Assembly (NCBI RefSeq): GCF_027257935.1
Contig: NZ_JANZKW010000002.1
Location: 806,001-870,000 of the forward strand
Length of the DNA stretch: 64,000 nt
DNA from: Chitinimonas sp. BJYL2
GTDB taxonomy: Bacteria; Pseudomonadota; Gammaproteobacteria; Burkholderiales; Chitinimonadaceae
Direction of reading: 5' to 3'
Shown: positions 53,976-63,183 of the stretch, piece after piece
Numbering within the stretch: position 1 is the first letter of the stretch
Layout of the letters: each line of letters opens with the position of its first letter
Made by a program: the position numbers and the translations under genes
Notes under the pieces: model-generated
The model's database searches: none
Seen by the model: the letters and a program-made list of their open reading frames with translations, nothing else
What the model was told of the DNA's origin: nothing

Positions 53976-56216
53976 TTACCAGTACTTGTAGCTGACCGTT
54001 AGGCGCGCGCTACGGTTGATACCCGGCGTGGCAAAACCCGGATACATGCCTTCAAAGTAGGGTTTGTCGGCCAGGTTGTACAGATTGAGCTGGGCGCTGA
54101 GATTACGGTGCGTGTACTCGACCGAAGCATCCCAGCGGGTAAACGCGGGCAGATGCGTGGTGTTGTTCAGGGCCGAACCATTGCTGTACCGATCCGCGAA
54201 GCGCAGACCCAGATAGTTGGCACCCAAGCCGACCTTCCAGTCACTGCCGATCTTGTAGGTTGTCCACAGATTGCCCGTGTGGCTCGGGGCATTCGGTGGG
54301 CGCTTGCCGATATTGCCCTGCGTGGTGGGACCGGATTTATCGATACGCGGGTTCATGTAGGCGTAGCCGGCAAATACCGCCCAGGCGTCGGTGATCTGCC
54401 CCGCCAGCTCCAGTTCGATACCCTTGGTAGAGCGCTGGCCCGAGAGCAGGTAATCCACGGTAGGGGTTGTATCCGTCACATCAGTCTGGCGCTCGTTGGT
54501 CTTGATCGTGTCAAAGATGGCCGTGCGCACCGCCAGTTGCTTGTCGAACAGATCCCACTTGGCACCAATTTCGTAGTTCTTGTTCTTCTCGGGCGGGGTA
54601 TTGCTGCCCGCCACATCCAGCGCATAAGCCTCGGCAGAGGGGTTGAACGAATTGCCGAAGGAGGCGTAGTAACTCTGCATGCTGTCGGGCTGCCAGATCA
54701 AGCCGGTACGCAGGCTCCAGATATGCTCGGTGCGGTTACGCACATCAATCACCTTGCCGGCATTCACGCCCACCTGCGGCCGCGTCTCCACCCCCGTCTT
54801 GAAGCGGTCGTAACGTGCACCCACCAAGAGCTTGATCTGCGGCGTCAGCGACATGACATCCTGCATGAACAGGGCGCCCGTCTCCGCGCTGACATCCCCC
54901 ACACTGGTAACCACCAGCGGCGCGCAAACCACCGGTGCGTTCACATTGGGATTGCCTACCGTGCCCGCTGGCGTCGCGCAGGGTTGGGCCTGACCAGCAG
55001 CATTTACGCCATGCGCCCGGCTGAGGATCTCCACCGTCTCGCGGGTCAGTTCCAGTCCGGCCACCACCTCGTGGCGGATACCGGCAGTGTCCAGGCGGAA
55101 CGTCATGTCCGTCAGGTTGGAAAGGATTTCCTGATCCCGTTTGCGCAGTGGGCGGCCGCGGGTAATCACGCTCGCATCCGTGAGCTGGCCACCCGTTACC
55201 GTCGTGTTGAGCCTAGGGGCCGAGGCGCGCAGATCCGTATCGTAGTTGCCGGCGCGGGTCACGCTGCGCAGCACCACACCCGGCGCAAAGCGATGCTGGA
55301 TATCGAAGGTCAGCACGTCGACCTTGTTGTCTTCGCTATCGATAGCGGTCAGACCGAAGAACTTGTCCGTTGTCGGCATGGGCTGACCCTTGAAATACGG
55401 GACGCCGTAGTCAGGGACATTGTCTTCTTCGTAGTGCAGATAGCTCAGTGTCACTTCGGTAGGCGTACCGATACCGAACTTGATCGCCGGGGCAATACCC
55501 ATGCGATTCTGCTCGACGCCTTCGCGGAAACTACCGGCTTCCTGCTTCATCACATTCACGCGCAGGCCCGATGTATCCGACAAGCCCTTGTTGAAATCCC
55601 CTTCGACCCGACGGAAGTCGTCGCTACCCACCGTCGCCGATACCGTGTGCAGATCGCTCTGGAACGGGGTCTTGCTGACCTGGTTGATCACGCCACCGGT
55701 TGAACCCTTGCCATACAGCATGGATGCGGGACCACGCAGCACCTCCACCCGGTCCACAAAGAAGGTGTCGCGGTTGTACTGGGCACCATCGCGGAAGTTA
55801 TCGAGGAAAATGTCGTTGCTGGCCGAGAAGCCACGCATCACGATCCCGTCGCCAGAGTTCCCGCCCTCCGAGGCATTGAAGGTAATGCCAGGGGCGTTAT
55901 AGAGCGCTTCCTTGATCGTGTTGGCATCACGTTCCTGCAGCACCCGGTTGGTGATGCTGGTCGTGGCTTGCGGTACGTCGCGAATCGCCGAAGGTACACG
56001 GCCCACCGTGGTGAAATCGGCATTGTAGGTATCTGCCGTGCCATTGGGATCACGCGCGCGATCCGCTTCCACCTTGACTGCAGCCAGTGCCTTCTCCTCA
56101 CCGGTCGGCACTGTCTCGGCGGCAAAAGCAGTGCTGACCGCACCCGCCACCAGCATGGCTGCTGGCAGCTTGGCAAAGTGACGCACCGCGCTGGTTTTCT
56201 TTTCGATCTCGCGCAT
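53976..56216 (-). CDS. TonB-dependent siderophore receptor
   Basis: A 746-residue outer-membrane receptor for a ferric siderophore. The signal peptide is [32 protein letters not shown] (about 32 residues). The plug domain has [79 protein letters not shown]-type segments. A long beta-barrel follows, ending [11 protein letters not shown]. The segment order fits the Fiu/PiuA catecholate-type group. ATG 56216 has GAGG upstream and gives the signal peptide; the in-frame extension to 56420 lies in the leader. Fur-box-like sites and a terminator-containing leader lie upstream. Confidence 0.94.
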   Translation of the reverse strand: MREIEKKTSAVRHFAKLPAAMLVAGAVSTAFAAETVPTGEEKALAAVKVEADRARDPNGTADTYNADFTTVGRVPSAIRDVPQATTSITNRVLQERDANTIKEALYNAPGITFNASEGGNSGDGIVMRGFSASNDIFLDNFRDGAQYNRDTFFVDRVEVLRGPASMLYGKGSTGGVINQVSKTPFQSDLHTVSATVGSDDFRRVEGDFNKGLSDTSGLRVNVMKQEAGSFREGVEQNRMGIAPAIKFGIGTPTEVTLSYLHYEEDNVPDYGVPYFKGQPMPTTDKFFGLTAIDSEDNKVDVLTFDIQHRFAPGVVLRSVTRAGNYDTDLRASAPRLNTTVTGGQLTDASVITRGRPLRKRDQEILSNLTDMTFRLDTAGIRHEVVAGLELTRETVEILSRAHGVNAAGQAQPCATPAGTVGNPNVNAPVVCAPLVVTSVGDVSAETGALFMQDVMSLTPQIKLLVGARYDRFKTGVETRPQVGVNAGKVIDVRNRTEHIWSLRTGLIWQPDSMQSYYASFGNSFNPSAEAYALDVAGSNTPPEKNKNYEIGAKWDLFDKQLAVRTAIFDTIKTNERQTDVTDTTPTVDYLLSGQRSTKGIELELAGQITDAWAVFAGYAYMNPRIDKSGPTTQGNIGKRPPNAPSHTGNLWTTYKIGSDWKVGLGANYLGLRFADRYSNGSALNNTTHLPAFTRWDASVEYTHRNLSAQLNLYNLADKPYFEGMYPGFATPGINRSARLTVSYKYW

Positions 56217-56270
56217 GAACTGAATTTCCTCAACTATCCGTGACAGGCAGCGGCCAAGAGCCTCTGCCAG

Positions 56271-56298
56271 AAAAAAGACCAGCCCCATGAGGGGCTGG
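56271..56298 (-). terminator. intrinsic terminator inside the TonB receptor leader
   Basis: Read leftward: CCAGCCCC (56291-56298), loop TCAT, GGGGCTGG (56279-56286), then TC and a run of six Ts (56276-56271). It lies 55 bases before the receptor start codon and about 100 bases after the predicted transcription start, so it can act as an attenuator or as the end of a small RNA. Confidence 0.75.
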
Positions 56299-56398
56299 AA
56301 GTCCGTACTGGGTATGACAGCAACAGCGGCATCGGCCCTGTTGGCGCCGCATGCATGGCAGTTTGGCTTCCCGGTCAAACTGCCATGCACTGGGCACG
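56271..56398 (-). ncRNA. candidate iron-regulated leader RNA or small RNA
   Basis: Between a Fur-box-overlapped promoter (-10 TAGTAT at 56405-56410) and an intrinsic terminator there is a predicted RNA of about 128 nt. It starts near 56398, folds a perfect 13-bp hairpin with a 10-base loop (56388-56376 with 56365-56353), then a second possible stem with GCGGC/GCCGC arms, then the terminator hairpin. It could be a stand-alone small RNA, an attenuator that controls read-through into the receptor gene, or both. No known riboswitch consensus (cobalamin, FMN) is recognised. Predicted from sequence only. Confidence 0.45.
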
Positions 56399-56404
56399 AA
56401 CCAA

Positions 56405-56433
56405 ATACTATCGATAACATTTCTCATTTGCAA
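56405..56433 (-). promoter_or_regulatory. receptor promoter with overlapping Fur box
   Basis: Read leftward: -35 TTGCAA (56433-56428), a 17-base spacer and -10 TAGTAT (56410-56405). A Fur-box-like 19-mer (56413-56431; GCAAATGAGAAATGTTATC, 13 of 19 matches to the consensus GATAATGATAATCATTATC) lies across the -35 and spacer, so iron-loaded Fur should block the promoter. Confidence 0.55.
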
Positions 56434-56460
56434 ATAGTAATGTTTCTCGTTTGATATAAA
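56430..56460 (+). promoter_or_regulatory. divergent promoter and second Fur-box-like site upstream of relA
   Basis: The palindromic TTGCAA at 56428-56433 can also serve as a -35 in the rightward direction, with an 18-base spacer to TGATAT (56452-56457). A second Fur-box-like 19-mer lies at 56430-56448 (about 12 of 19 consensus matches). An alternative leaderless relA start would use CATAAT at 56493-56498. Confidence 0.4.
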
Positions 56461-56504
56461 GGCCGGGCTGCGGTCTGCCGAAAAGCCCGTGGCATAATCC
56501 CCGC

Positions 56505-58709
56505 ATGGTTGCTCCTACCCGCCCTCTTGCTGTCTCTGTTGCCGAAGCCGCCGACCCGCAGGGCTGGCTGGCGCGACTGGCTGATCGCTATGACGCCGAC
56601 GACATGACGCGGCTTGCCGATGCCATGACCTGGGCGCAGGACCTTTATGCCGGCAAGCGCTATGCGCCGATCAATGCGCCCATCTTTCCCCATGCCGTCG
56701 CCGCCGCCAGCATCGTGGCGGACTTGCGCCTGAATGCAGATACCGTCATTGCTACCCTGCTGTTCTGCGCTGCGGATCACTTGCCCGATGCGGCCGCGCA
56801 AATCCGTGCCCGCTTCGGCGACACGGTAGCGCAGCTGGTCGACGGAATCGGCAAGGTACGCAAGATGGCCGCACTGAGTCAGCTGCCGGCGGGTCGCCAG
56901 CACGATGCGCAGCAACAGATTGAAACCGTGCGCAAGATGCTGCTGGCCATGGTCGAAGACATCCGGGTCGTGCTCGTGAAGCTGGCTTGGCGTACCCAGA
57001 CCATGCACTACCTGGCCCATTGCCCTGAGTCAGTCCGGCTCGCCATTGCGCGGGAAACCCTCGACATCTTTGCCCCGCTGGCCAACCGGCTCGGGGTATG
57101 GCAAATCAAGTGGGAGCTGGAGGACTTGGGCTTCCGCTTCCTGGAGCCCGTGCTTTACAAAAAGATCGCCGGCTTGCTGGATGAAAAGCGGGCTGATCGC
57201 GAGCATTTCATTAGCGATGCGATTGCCAGCCTGCGTGAGGCGCTGTTGCGCCAAGGCGTCAAAGCGGATCTGATGGGGCGACCCAAGCACATCTACAGCA
57301 TCTACAAGAAGATGCAGCAGAAGCGCCTCGACTTCAGCGAGGTCTACGATATCCGCGCCATCCGCGTGCTCGTCGACAGCGTGGCCGACTGCTATGCCGC
57401 GCTCGGCGTGGTGCATCACATCTGGCAGCCCATACCCGGCGAGTTCGACGACTACATCAGCCACCCCAAGGGCAACTTCTACCGCAGCCTGCATACGGTG
57501 GTGGTCGGCCCCCAGGACAAGGCGCTCGAAGTGCAGATCCGCACGGTAGAGATGCACGAGCACGCCGAATATGGGGTGGCGGCACACTGGCGCTACAAGG
57601 AAGGCGGTCACGGCGACACGCGCTACGAAGAGAAGATCGCCTGGCTACGCCAGTTACTCGACTGGCGCGACGAGATGAGCCAGCAAACGCCGCTGGCCGA
57701 GGCCTTCCAGGCCGAACAGTTCGACGACACCGTGTATGCGCTCACGCCGGCAGGCCGCGTCATTGCCCTGCCACAGGGCAGCACACCGCTCGATTTTGCC
57801 TACCACCTGCATTCCGATCTCGGCCACCGCTGCCGCGGCGCGAAGGTGGATGGCCATATTGTGCCCCTGAGCACCCCCTTGCAGACCGGTCAGCGGGTCG
57901 AGATTCTGGCCGCCAAGGAGGGGGGGCCCAGTATCGACTGGCTACACGAAGGCTATTTGAAGAGTCATCGGGCCATCCAGAAGGTTCGCCACTGGCTGCG
58001 GCAGCAGAATCTGGATATTGCCATCGAGACGGGTCGGGGCATTCTGGAGCGCGAGATCGCCCGCAGCGGCCAACATCCGAACCTGGAGGATCTGGCCACC
58101 CGTATGGGCTACAAGCAACTCAACGAGTTGCTCGCCGCGGTGGGGCAGAACGAAGTCACGTCCCGCGATCTCGCCATGGCGCTGGTGCCCGCACCGGTGC
58201 CGGCGCCCCTGGAAACCAGTGATATCGTCAAGCGTGCCCGCGCCGACCATCAGGGCGAAGGCATCCTGATCGAGGGCGTGGACAAGCTGATGACCATGCT
58301 CTCCAAATGCTGCAAACCCGTGCCACCCGACCCGGTCGTCGGTTTTGTCACCAAAGGTCGAGGCATCAGCATTCATCGCAGTGACTGCGCCACGCTCAAG
58401 CGCTTGTCAGCACAGGCACCCGAGCGGCTGATCACGGCGGATTGGGGTGACAAGCTGACTCGCGGGCAGAACGGACAGGTATTCGCGGCCGACATCGAGA
58501 TCGAGGCGCATGATCGTCCCAGCCTCTTGCGCGACATTTCCGATCTGTTTTCGCGCGACAAGATCAATGTTACGGCAGCGCAAACCTTGACCCGCCATCA
58601 GGTGGCCAATATGCGCTTTACCCTGGAAATCCGTGATGGCGAGGCGCTGCAGCGCATCACCGCGCAAGTGCAGCAGGTGCCTGGCGTCATACGGGTGTCC
58701 CGGCGCTGA
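56505..58709 (+). CDS. relA: GTP pyrophosphokinase (RelA-type (p)ppGpp synthetase)
   Basis: A 734-residue stringent-response enzyme. The N-terminal HD hydrolase domain is inactive: the HD motif region reads LLFCAADHLPD instead of the LLHDxxED pattern of SpoT, so it should be a synthetase only. The synthetase domain (about 230-370) contains RPKHIYSIYKKMQ, YDIRAIRVLVDSVADCYAALG and the loop NFYRSLHTVVVGPQ. A TGS domain (VYALTPAGRVIALPQGSTPLDFAYHLH), a zinc-finger region with CCKPVPPDPVVGFVTKGRG and HRSDC, and a C-terminal ACT domain follow. It is divergent from the iron-controlled siderophore receptor. Confidence 0.94.
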   Translation: MVAPTRPLAVSVAEAADPQGWLARLADRYDADDMTRLADAMTWAQDLYAGKRYAPINAPIFPHAVAAASIVADLRLNADTVIATLLFCAADHLPDAAAQIRARFGDTVAQLVDGIGKVRKMAALSQLPAGRQHDAQQQIETVRKMLLAMVEDIRVVLVKLAWRTQTMHYLAHCPESVRLAIARETLDIFAPLANRLGVWQIKWELEDLGFRFLEPVLYKKIAGLLDEKRADREHFISDAIASLREALLRQGVKADLMGRPKHIYSIYKKMQQKRLDFSEVYDIRAIRVLVDSVADCYAALGVVHHIWQPIPGEFDDYISHPKGNFYRSLHTVVVGPQDKALEVQIRTVEMHEHAEYGVAAHWRYKEGGHGDTRYEEKIAWLRQLLDWRDEMSQQTPLAEAFQAEQFDDTVYALTPAGRVIALPQGSTPLDFAYHLHSDLGHRCRGAKVDGHIVPLSTPLQTGQRVEILAAKEGGPSIDWLHEGYLKSHRAIQKVRHWLRQQNLDIAIETGRGILEREIARSGQHPNLEDLATRMGYKQLNELLAAVGQNEVTSRDLAMALVPAPVPAPLETSDIVKRARADHQGEGILIEGVDKLMTMLSKCCKPVPPDPVVGFVTKGRGISIHRSDCATLKRLSAQAPERLITADWGDKLTRGQNGQVFAADIEIEAHDRPSLLRDISDLFSRDKINVTAAQTLTRHQVANMRFTLEIRDGEALQRITAQVQQVPGVIRVSRR

Positions 58710-58743
58710 ACCCGGCGCCAGCTCGCCTAGTCAGCCACGCCCA

Positions 58744-58775
58744 CAAAAAAGCCACCGGCACCGGTGGCTTTTTTG
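58744..58775. terminator. bidirectional intrinsic terminator after relA
   Basis: A perfect 15-bp inverted repeat (58744-58758 with 58761-58775) with A and T tracts on both sides, between convergent relA and the REC-EAL gene. Confidence 0.9.
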
Positions 58776-58795
58776 TAGGCGATCGCAAAGGGGCA

Positions 58796-60016
58796 TCAAC
58801 TCATGCCCGGCCGGGGTGGGCGCAAATGCTGCGTACCCTGCTTGAGCCAGCCAGCCAGCGCATCGCCCGGTATCGGTTTGGAGACATGGAAACCCTGCGC
58901 CACATCGCAACCCAGCAGGCGAATCAACTGCCAGTCCGCTGGGTTCTCCACCCCTTCGGCTACGGTGGTCAGATGCAGCTTCTTGCCCATCTCGATCGTA
59001 CTTTGCAGCATCACATGCAGATGCGGTTTCTCCGATGCGCCGTGCACCAGTGATCGATCGATCTTGAGCTCGGTAAACGGAATGCGTGAAAGCTGCTGCA
59101 TGGAGGAAAAACCGGTGCCGAAGTCATCGATGCCCAAGCCGAAACCCTTGAGCCGGAGGCGCGCCAAGGTACCCAGCGACAAGGCGAGATCAGACATGAC
59201 AGCCGTCTCGGTGATTTCCAGCACCAGATACTTGGGCTCGATACCGATCTTGCTGGTCACGGCGGCGATACGGTCTGCCAGGTCGGTCAAAGCCAGCGAC
59301 TTGGCCGAGAGATTCACGGCCACGCTGATGGTAAGCCCACGCGCATGCCAATCACGCAGTTGTTTGAGTGCCGTTTCAAGTGCCCAGTCGGTAAGGTCAT
59401 CAATCGCCCCGCCCTCTTCGGCAATCGGGATGAAGTAGGCAGGCGGAACAAGACCGTGCTGCGGGTGCTGCCAGCGCACCAATGCTTCCACGCCACGCAT
59501 CACACCCGAGTGCGTGGTGACCTTGGGTTGGTAATGCAAGACCAGTTCACGGTTGGCAATGGCGCGGCGTACATCCTCAATGCTGAAGTTGTACTCGGCA
59601 GCACGTTGCTTCTCGGAGACCTCACCGGGCCGGAAACGTCCGACCAGATTAGCCAGATTATCGAAAGAAAGGGGTTTTTGAACGATGCCAAGCACGATCA
59701 GGCCGTGCTCCTGCGCCATGGTTTCCACGGTGGACAACAGGGTGGTTTCGCGGCCGGATACGACGATCAGTGCGTTGACGAGATGCCGTTCGGCGATATG
59801 GCGGATCAACTCCACGCCATCCATATCGGGCATTTCCAGATCGGTGATCAGGATGTCGGGCTTATTGTTGGCGGCAAGGACATCCAGCGCGTGGCGGCCG
59901 TTCTCGGCCTCAAGCAATTGTTTGATACCCATACTGGTGAGCAGGTCGAGTGCGTGCAATCGCTGCACGGCGCTGTCCTCTACCACCATGACACTCAGAT
60001 CGGTGTTGATCGTCAT
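58796..60016 (-). CDS. response regulator with EAL cyclic-di-GMP phosphodiesterase
   Basis: A 406-residue two-domain protein: REC (about 5-125; VMVVEDSAVQRLHALDLL with acidic pocket, phospho-acceptor Asp in ILITDLEMPDMDG, switch Lys in IVQKPLS) and EAL (about 150-395). All catalytic motifs of active c-di-GMP phosphodiesterases are visible: EALVRW, VNLSAKSL, LEITET, GIDDFGTGFSS, ELKIDRSLV, VAEGVEN and AQGFHVSKPI. Architecture is that of RocR/VieA. ATG 60016 gives MTINTDLSVMVVEDS. It follows cheB by 75 bases on the same strand, so it is probably the last gene of the chemotaxis operon. Confidence 0.94.
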   Translation of the reverse strand: MTINTDLSVMVVEDSAVQRLHALDLLTSMGIKQLLEAENGRHALDVLAANNKPDILITDLEMPDMDGVELIRHIAERHLVNALIVVSGRETTLLSTVETMAQEHGLIVLGIVQKPLSFDNLANLVGRFRPGEVSEKQRAAEYNFSIEDVRRAIANRELVLHYQPKVTTHSGVMRGVEALVRWQHPQHGLVPPAYFIPIAEEGGAIDDLTDWALETALKQLRDWHARGLTISVAVNLSAKSLALTDLADRIAAVTSKIGIEPKYLVLEITETAVMSDLALSLGTLARLRLKGFGLGIDDFGTGFSSMQQLSRIPFTELKIDRSLVHGASEKPHLHVMLQSTIEMGKKLHLTTVAEGVENPADWQLIRLLGCDVAQGFHVSKPIPGDALAGWLKQGTQHLRPPRPGMS

Positions 60017-60090
60017 GCTTTGAGCCCTTGTTCCGTCATCAGGCATATTATCGAAAACTGATCCGCAATACCTGTCTGCATGCATTCAGA

Positions 60091-61251
60091 TTAGACCGTG
60101 CGCAACAGACTGCGGCTAATCACACCCGGAATTTCCGTCAGGCTTGCCACCTGCTCGGTTGCGCCGATCCGTAGCGCCTCCTTGGGCATCCCGAACACAA
60201 TACAGCTGGCCTCATCCTGCGCGTAAGTTGTTGCGCCCATATCACGCATTTCCTTCAGACCCTTGGCACCATCATCGCCCATCCCGGTCATGATGATGCC
60301 CAGCGCATTCTTGCCGGCACACTTGGCCACCGAACGGAACAGCACATCCACGGATGGTCGATGGCGGCTGACCAAGGGGCCGTCCACCACTTCCACGTAG
60401 TAATGCGATGGCCCACGTTTGACCAGCAGGTGCTTGCCGCCCGGCGCAATCAGCGCACGGCCGCGCATCATGCGATCGTTGTTCTCGGCTTCCTTGACTT
60501 CGATCTTGCAAAGACCGTTGAGGCGTTGCGCAAAGGTGGCGGTAAATTTTTCGGGCATGTGCTGGACGATAGCCAAGCCAGGACAATCGACACTCAAGGC
60601 CGGCAGCACCTGTTCCAATGCCTGAACCCCGCCTGTAGAGACACCCAGCGCCACAATCCGTTCGGTCACGCTATGCATCGGCACCCCGTTAGGGGCATCC
60701 AGAATGGCATCGGCACTCAGCTTGGGGGTCTGGATTTTCTCCGACACAAACGACATGGGCGCCCCAACCGCGCGCGGAGGCGGCGTGTCTTGCGGAGCGG
60801 GCCTTGATGCAGGCGCGGGCGTATTCAGTGGTCGCAGCATGCGCAGGCGACCGCTCGCTGCGTGAGCGGCGCGGATGGCATGAATCAGATCAGCCGAGCT
60901 GTCCTGCAGAAAGTCACGCACACCGATGGAGGGCTTGGTAATGATGCCCAAGGCACCGGAAGACAGCGCTTCCAGCGTCACCGCCGCCCCCTTCTCCGTG
61001 AGGCTGGAGCAAATCACGACCGGCGTGGGGCGCTCGGCCATCAGCTTTTTCAGGAAGGTAATGCCGTCCATGCGCGGCATCTCGATATCCAGCACGATGA
61101 CATCGGGCCACTGAAGCTTCATTCGCTCCATGGCAAACAGCGGGTCCGCCGCTGCGCCGATCACCTTGATATCGGACTCGCGGGCGAGTTCGTCACTGAT
61201 CACCTGACGCACGACAGCCGAATCATCGACGATCAGCACGTTGATAGGCAT
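60091..61251 (-). CDS. cheB: chemotaxis methylesterase/glutamine deamidase CheB
   Basis: A 386-residue response regulator-methylesterase that demethylates chemoreceptors when phosphorylated. The N-terminal REC domain has the phospho-acceptor Asp in [18 protein letters not shown] (about residue 55) and the KP switch (IITKPSIG). A linker rich in proline follows (about 145-185). The esterase domain has the catalytic Ser in [20 protein letters not shown], His in [10 protein letters not shown] and Asp in [12 protein letters not shown]. Start and length are typical. cheD lies 17 bases upstream. Confidence 0.97.
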   Translation of the reverse strand: MPINVLIVDDSAVVRQVISDELARESDIKVIGAAADPLFAMERMKLQWPDVIVLDIEMPRMDGITFLKKLMAERPTPVVICSSLTEKGAAVTLEALSSGALGIITKPSIGVRDFLQDSSADLIHAIRAAHAASGRLRMLRPLNTPAPASRPAPQDTPPPRAVGAPMSFVSEKIQTPKLSADAILDAPNGVPMHSVTERIVALGVSTGGVQALEQVLPALSVDCPGLAIVQHMPEKFTATFAQRLNGLCKIEVKEAENNDRMMRGRALIAPGGKHLLVKRGPSHYYVEVVDGPLVSRHRPSVDVLFRSVAKCAGKNALGIIMTGMGDDGAKGLKEMRDMGATTYAQDEASCIVFGMPKEALRIGATEQVASLTEIPGVISRSLLRTV

Positions 61252-61268
61252 GTGTATCCCCCGCTCGC

Positions 61269-61781
61269 TTACGTTGACTTACCCGGCGTAGGCTGGAACC
61301 GGACCCAGACATCGCCGGTCGCGATATCGAATACGATGTGACGATGTCCCTCGCCGGCAAGGTGCTCCCTGCTCAGCCGGAAACCGTGACTGGCCAGCCA
61401 CTGCTTGCCGAATTCGATATTGCGATCGCCCACTGCTGGTAGTTTGCTGCTGCCGTTATTGAGCATGTGACCGCCACCGAACATTTTCACCACATAGTCC
61501 GCCGGCAGCGTTCCGGTCGATTGAATATAGCGCATGACCAATTGAAACGCTTCCTCAGCATAGCGACCATCGAGCTGCGCCGGCAGGCCGGCTTTTGCTG
61601 TGCCGGAAGGCTGTGTATTGGGCCGTTGCGGCAGCAGGTAATGACACATCCCCCCGATACGGCGCTGTGGGTGCCACCAGGTGATCGACACACAGGAGCC
61701 CAGCAAGGTGCGTATCCGGGTTTCTGCATCGCCGAAATACACCTCTCCCGGTTGCAGGAAAATATCGATCTGGAAGCTCAT
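61269..61781 (-). CDS. cheD: chemoreceptor glutamine deamidase CheD
   Basis: A 170-residue CheD that deamidates receptor glutamines and can help tune CheC-type phosphatases. The catalytic Cys is in [10 protein letters not shown] (about residue 30) and the His in GGMCHYLLP (about residue 47); Thr/Ser of the fold follow, with [10 protein letters not shown] in the middle. Its ATG 61781 overlaps the cheR stop by 4 bases, so it is translated together with cheR. Confidence 0.96.
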   Translation of the reverse strand: MSFQIDIFLQPGEVYFGDAETRIRTLLGSCVSITWWHPQRRIGGMCHYLLPQRPNTQPSGTAKAGLPAQLDGRYAEEAFQLVMRYIQSTGTLPADYVVKMFGGGHMLNNGSSKLPAVGDRNIEFGKQWLASHGFRLSREHLAGEGHRHIVFDIATGDVWVRFQPTPGKST

Positions 61782-62623
61782 TTACGCTTCCTGTAGATCG
61801 TGGGCATGAAAGATTCGAGCAGACCCGGCAAGCCGATCAGTGATTCGGAGTGGCCCACCACCAGCCAGCCGCCGGGCTTGAGTAACTCGGCTACGGCCTG
61901 AACCACTCGCCGCTTGGTGTCACCATCGAAATAGATGATCACATTACGCAGAAAAATCACGTCGAAGCGCCCGATCTCGGGCAAGGATTCGATCAGGTTC
62001 ACCGCCTCGAAACGCACTTTCTGCCGCAAAGCGCGATCAATCAGCATCTGCCCCATGTACTCGCCTGTGCCACGCAGGCAGTACTGCTTGAGGTAGTCCG
62101 GCGGAATATTGTGGGCACGCTCCATGGGATACAGACCGCGCCTTGCCTGCGCGAGTACCCGGCTGGAAATGTCCGACCCGATCACCTCCCATGGCCCTTG
62201 TATACCCAAGGTGGAAGCCAGCTCCATTGCTAGGCTGTAAGCCTCCTCACCGGAGGCGCTGGCAGCACTCCAGATTCGCACTGGCTGGCCCTTGAGCAGG
62301 GGCAGCAACTGCTCCCGAAGCGCGTCGAAGTGGCGTGGCTCGCGGAAGAAATAGGTTTCGTTGGTGGTGATCAGGTCAATGGCGATCTGCCGCTCGGCAT
62401 CGTCACCAGACTGCGCGATCAGCTGGAAGTAGTCGCCAAAAGTGGGTACGGCCCGGTCACGCAGGCGCTTGGCCAGCCGGCCAGCAAGCATGGCCTTCTT
62501 GACCGGCGCGAGGTGGATACCCGTCAGCTTTTCGATCCATGGCTGGTAATGGGCAAACTCCGCATCGGTCATCTCGACCATGCCGAAGGGAAGCACCGGG
62601 TTGAGCCCTGCGGGAGCAATCAT
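61778..62623 (-). CDS. cheR: chemotaxis protein methyltransferase CheR
   Basis: A 281-residue S-adenosylmethionine-dependent enzyme that methylates chemoreceptor glutamates. It has an N-terminal helical CheR_N domain (about 18-75) and a Rossmann SAM-binding domain with VRIWSAASASGEEAYSLAM, VIGSDISSRVL and FLRNVIIYFD. The start ATG 62623 shares its first base area with the cheW stop (TGATG overlap), and its stop overlaps cheD. Length is normal. No C-terminal TPR extension. Confidence 0.97.
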   Translation of the reverse strand: MIAPAGLNPVLPFGMVEMTDAEFAHYQPWIEKLTGIHLAPVKKAMLAGRLAKRLRDRAVPTFGDYFQLIAQSGDDAERQIAIDLITTNETYFFREPRHFDALREQLLPLLKGQPVRIWSAASASGEEAYSLAMELASTLGIQGPWEVIGSDISSRVLAQARRGLYPMERAHNIPPDYLKQYCLRGTGEYMGQMLIDRALRQKVRFEAVNLIESLPEIGRFDVIFLRNVIIYFDGDTKRRVVQAVAELLKPGGWLVVGHSESLIGLPGLLESFMPTIYRKRK

Positions 62624-63165
62624 CAGGGACCTGCGCTGCCCGCACCCTCGGTGCCTGCCGCGAGTTCGGCCATCTCACCGATGGAGAGCACATGGTTGAG
62701 CGACAGCAGGATCACGAACCGATCATCCAGCTTACCCATGCCCTGAATGAACTCGGCGCGCAGCTTCGCGCCGAATGCCGGCGCGGGTTCGATGGCCTCC
62801 GGTGGCAGATCCAGCACCTCGTCAACAGCATCGACGATGATGCCCAGATCCAGCCAGTCCTCCTCATGCTGGACCTCGACAATCACGATACAGCTGCGCT
62901 TGCCGATTTCGGTCGCGGGGCGACCGAAGCGTGCGGCCAGATCAATCACCGGCACGACCGCGCCCCGCAGGTTGATTACTCCCCGCAGAAAGCGGGGCAT
63001 CATCGGGACCTCGGTCAAGCCACCGTACTCGATGATCTCCTTGATATGCAGGATTTCCAGCGCGTAAACCTCGCCACCCAGGCGAAAGGTCAGGTACTGG
63101 GGCTGCTCCACGGGCTCGGCAACAGCCGTGCTGCTGCGCCGGAAAGGTTTGAGGGCCTGGTTCAT
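62623..63165 (-). CDS. cheW: chemotaxis coupling protein CheW
   Basis: A 180-residue adaptor that links CheA to chemoreceptors. The CheW beta fold is recognised from QYLTFRLGGEVYALEILHIKEIIEYG, VPMMPRFLRGVINLRGAVVPVIDLAARFG and the LGIIVDAVDEVLDLPPEAIEP stretch. The first 20 residues are an unstructured N-terminus. It is the first gene after the chemoreceptor on the same strand, with 18 bases between. cheA and cheY are not in the window and presumably lie further to the right. Confidence 0.97.
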   Translation of the reverse strand: MNQALKPFRRSSTAVAEPVEQPQYLTFRLGGEVYALEILHIKEIIEYGGLTEVPMMPRFLRGVINLRGAVVPVIDLAARFGRPATEIGKRSCIVIVEVQHEEDWLDLGIIVDAVDEVLDLPPEAIEPAPAFGAKLRAEFIQGMGKLDDRFVILLSLNHVLSIGEMAELAAGTEGAGSAGP

Positions 63166-63183
63166 GATGGCTCCATGCGCTCG

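Noticed and set aside
54108-55703. A 531-residue open frame antisense to the TonB receptor
   Set aside because: No recognisable domain and an Arg/His-rich composition typical of antisense frames; the receptor on the minus strand has a signal peptide, plug and barrel.
56299-56420. A cobalamin or FMN riboswitch in the TonB receptor leader
   Set aside because: GGGAAGCC superficially resembles part of a cobalamin element, but the B12 box and the usual core are absent and the gene is of the siderophore-receptor type.
56217-56420. A longer TonB receptor starting at an upstream in-frame ATG near 56420
   Set aside because: That extension contains the predicted leader hairpins and has no signal-peptide-like start; the start at 56216 gives a proper signal peptide and a ribosome site.
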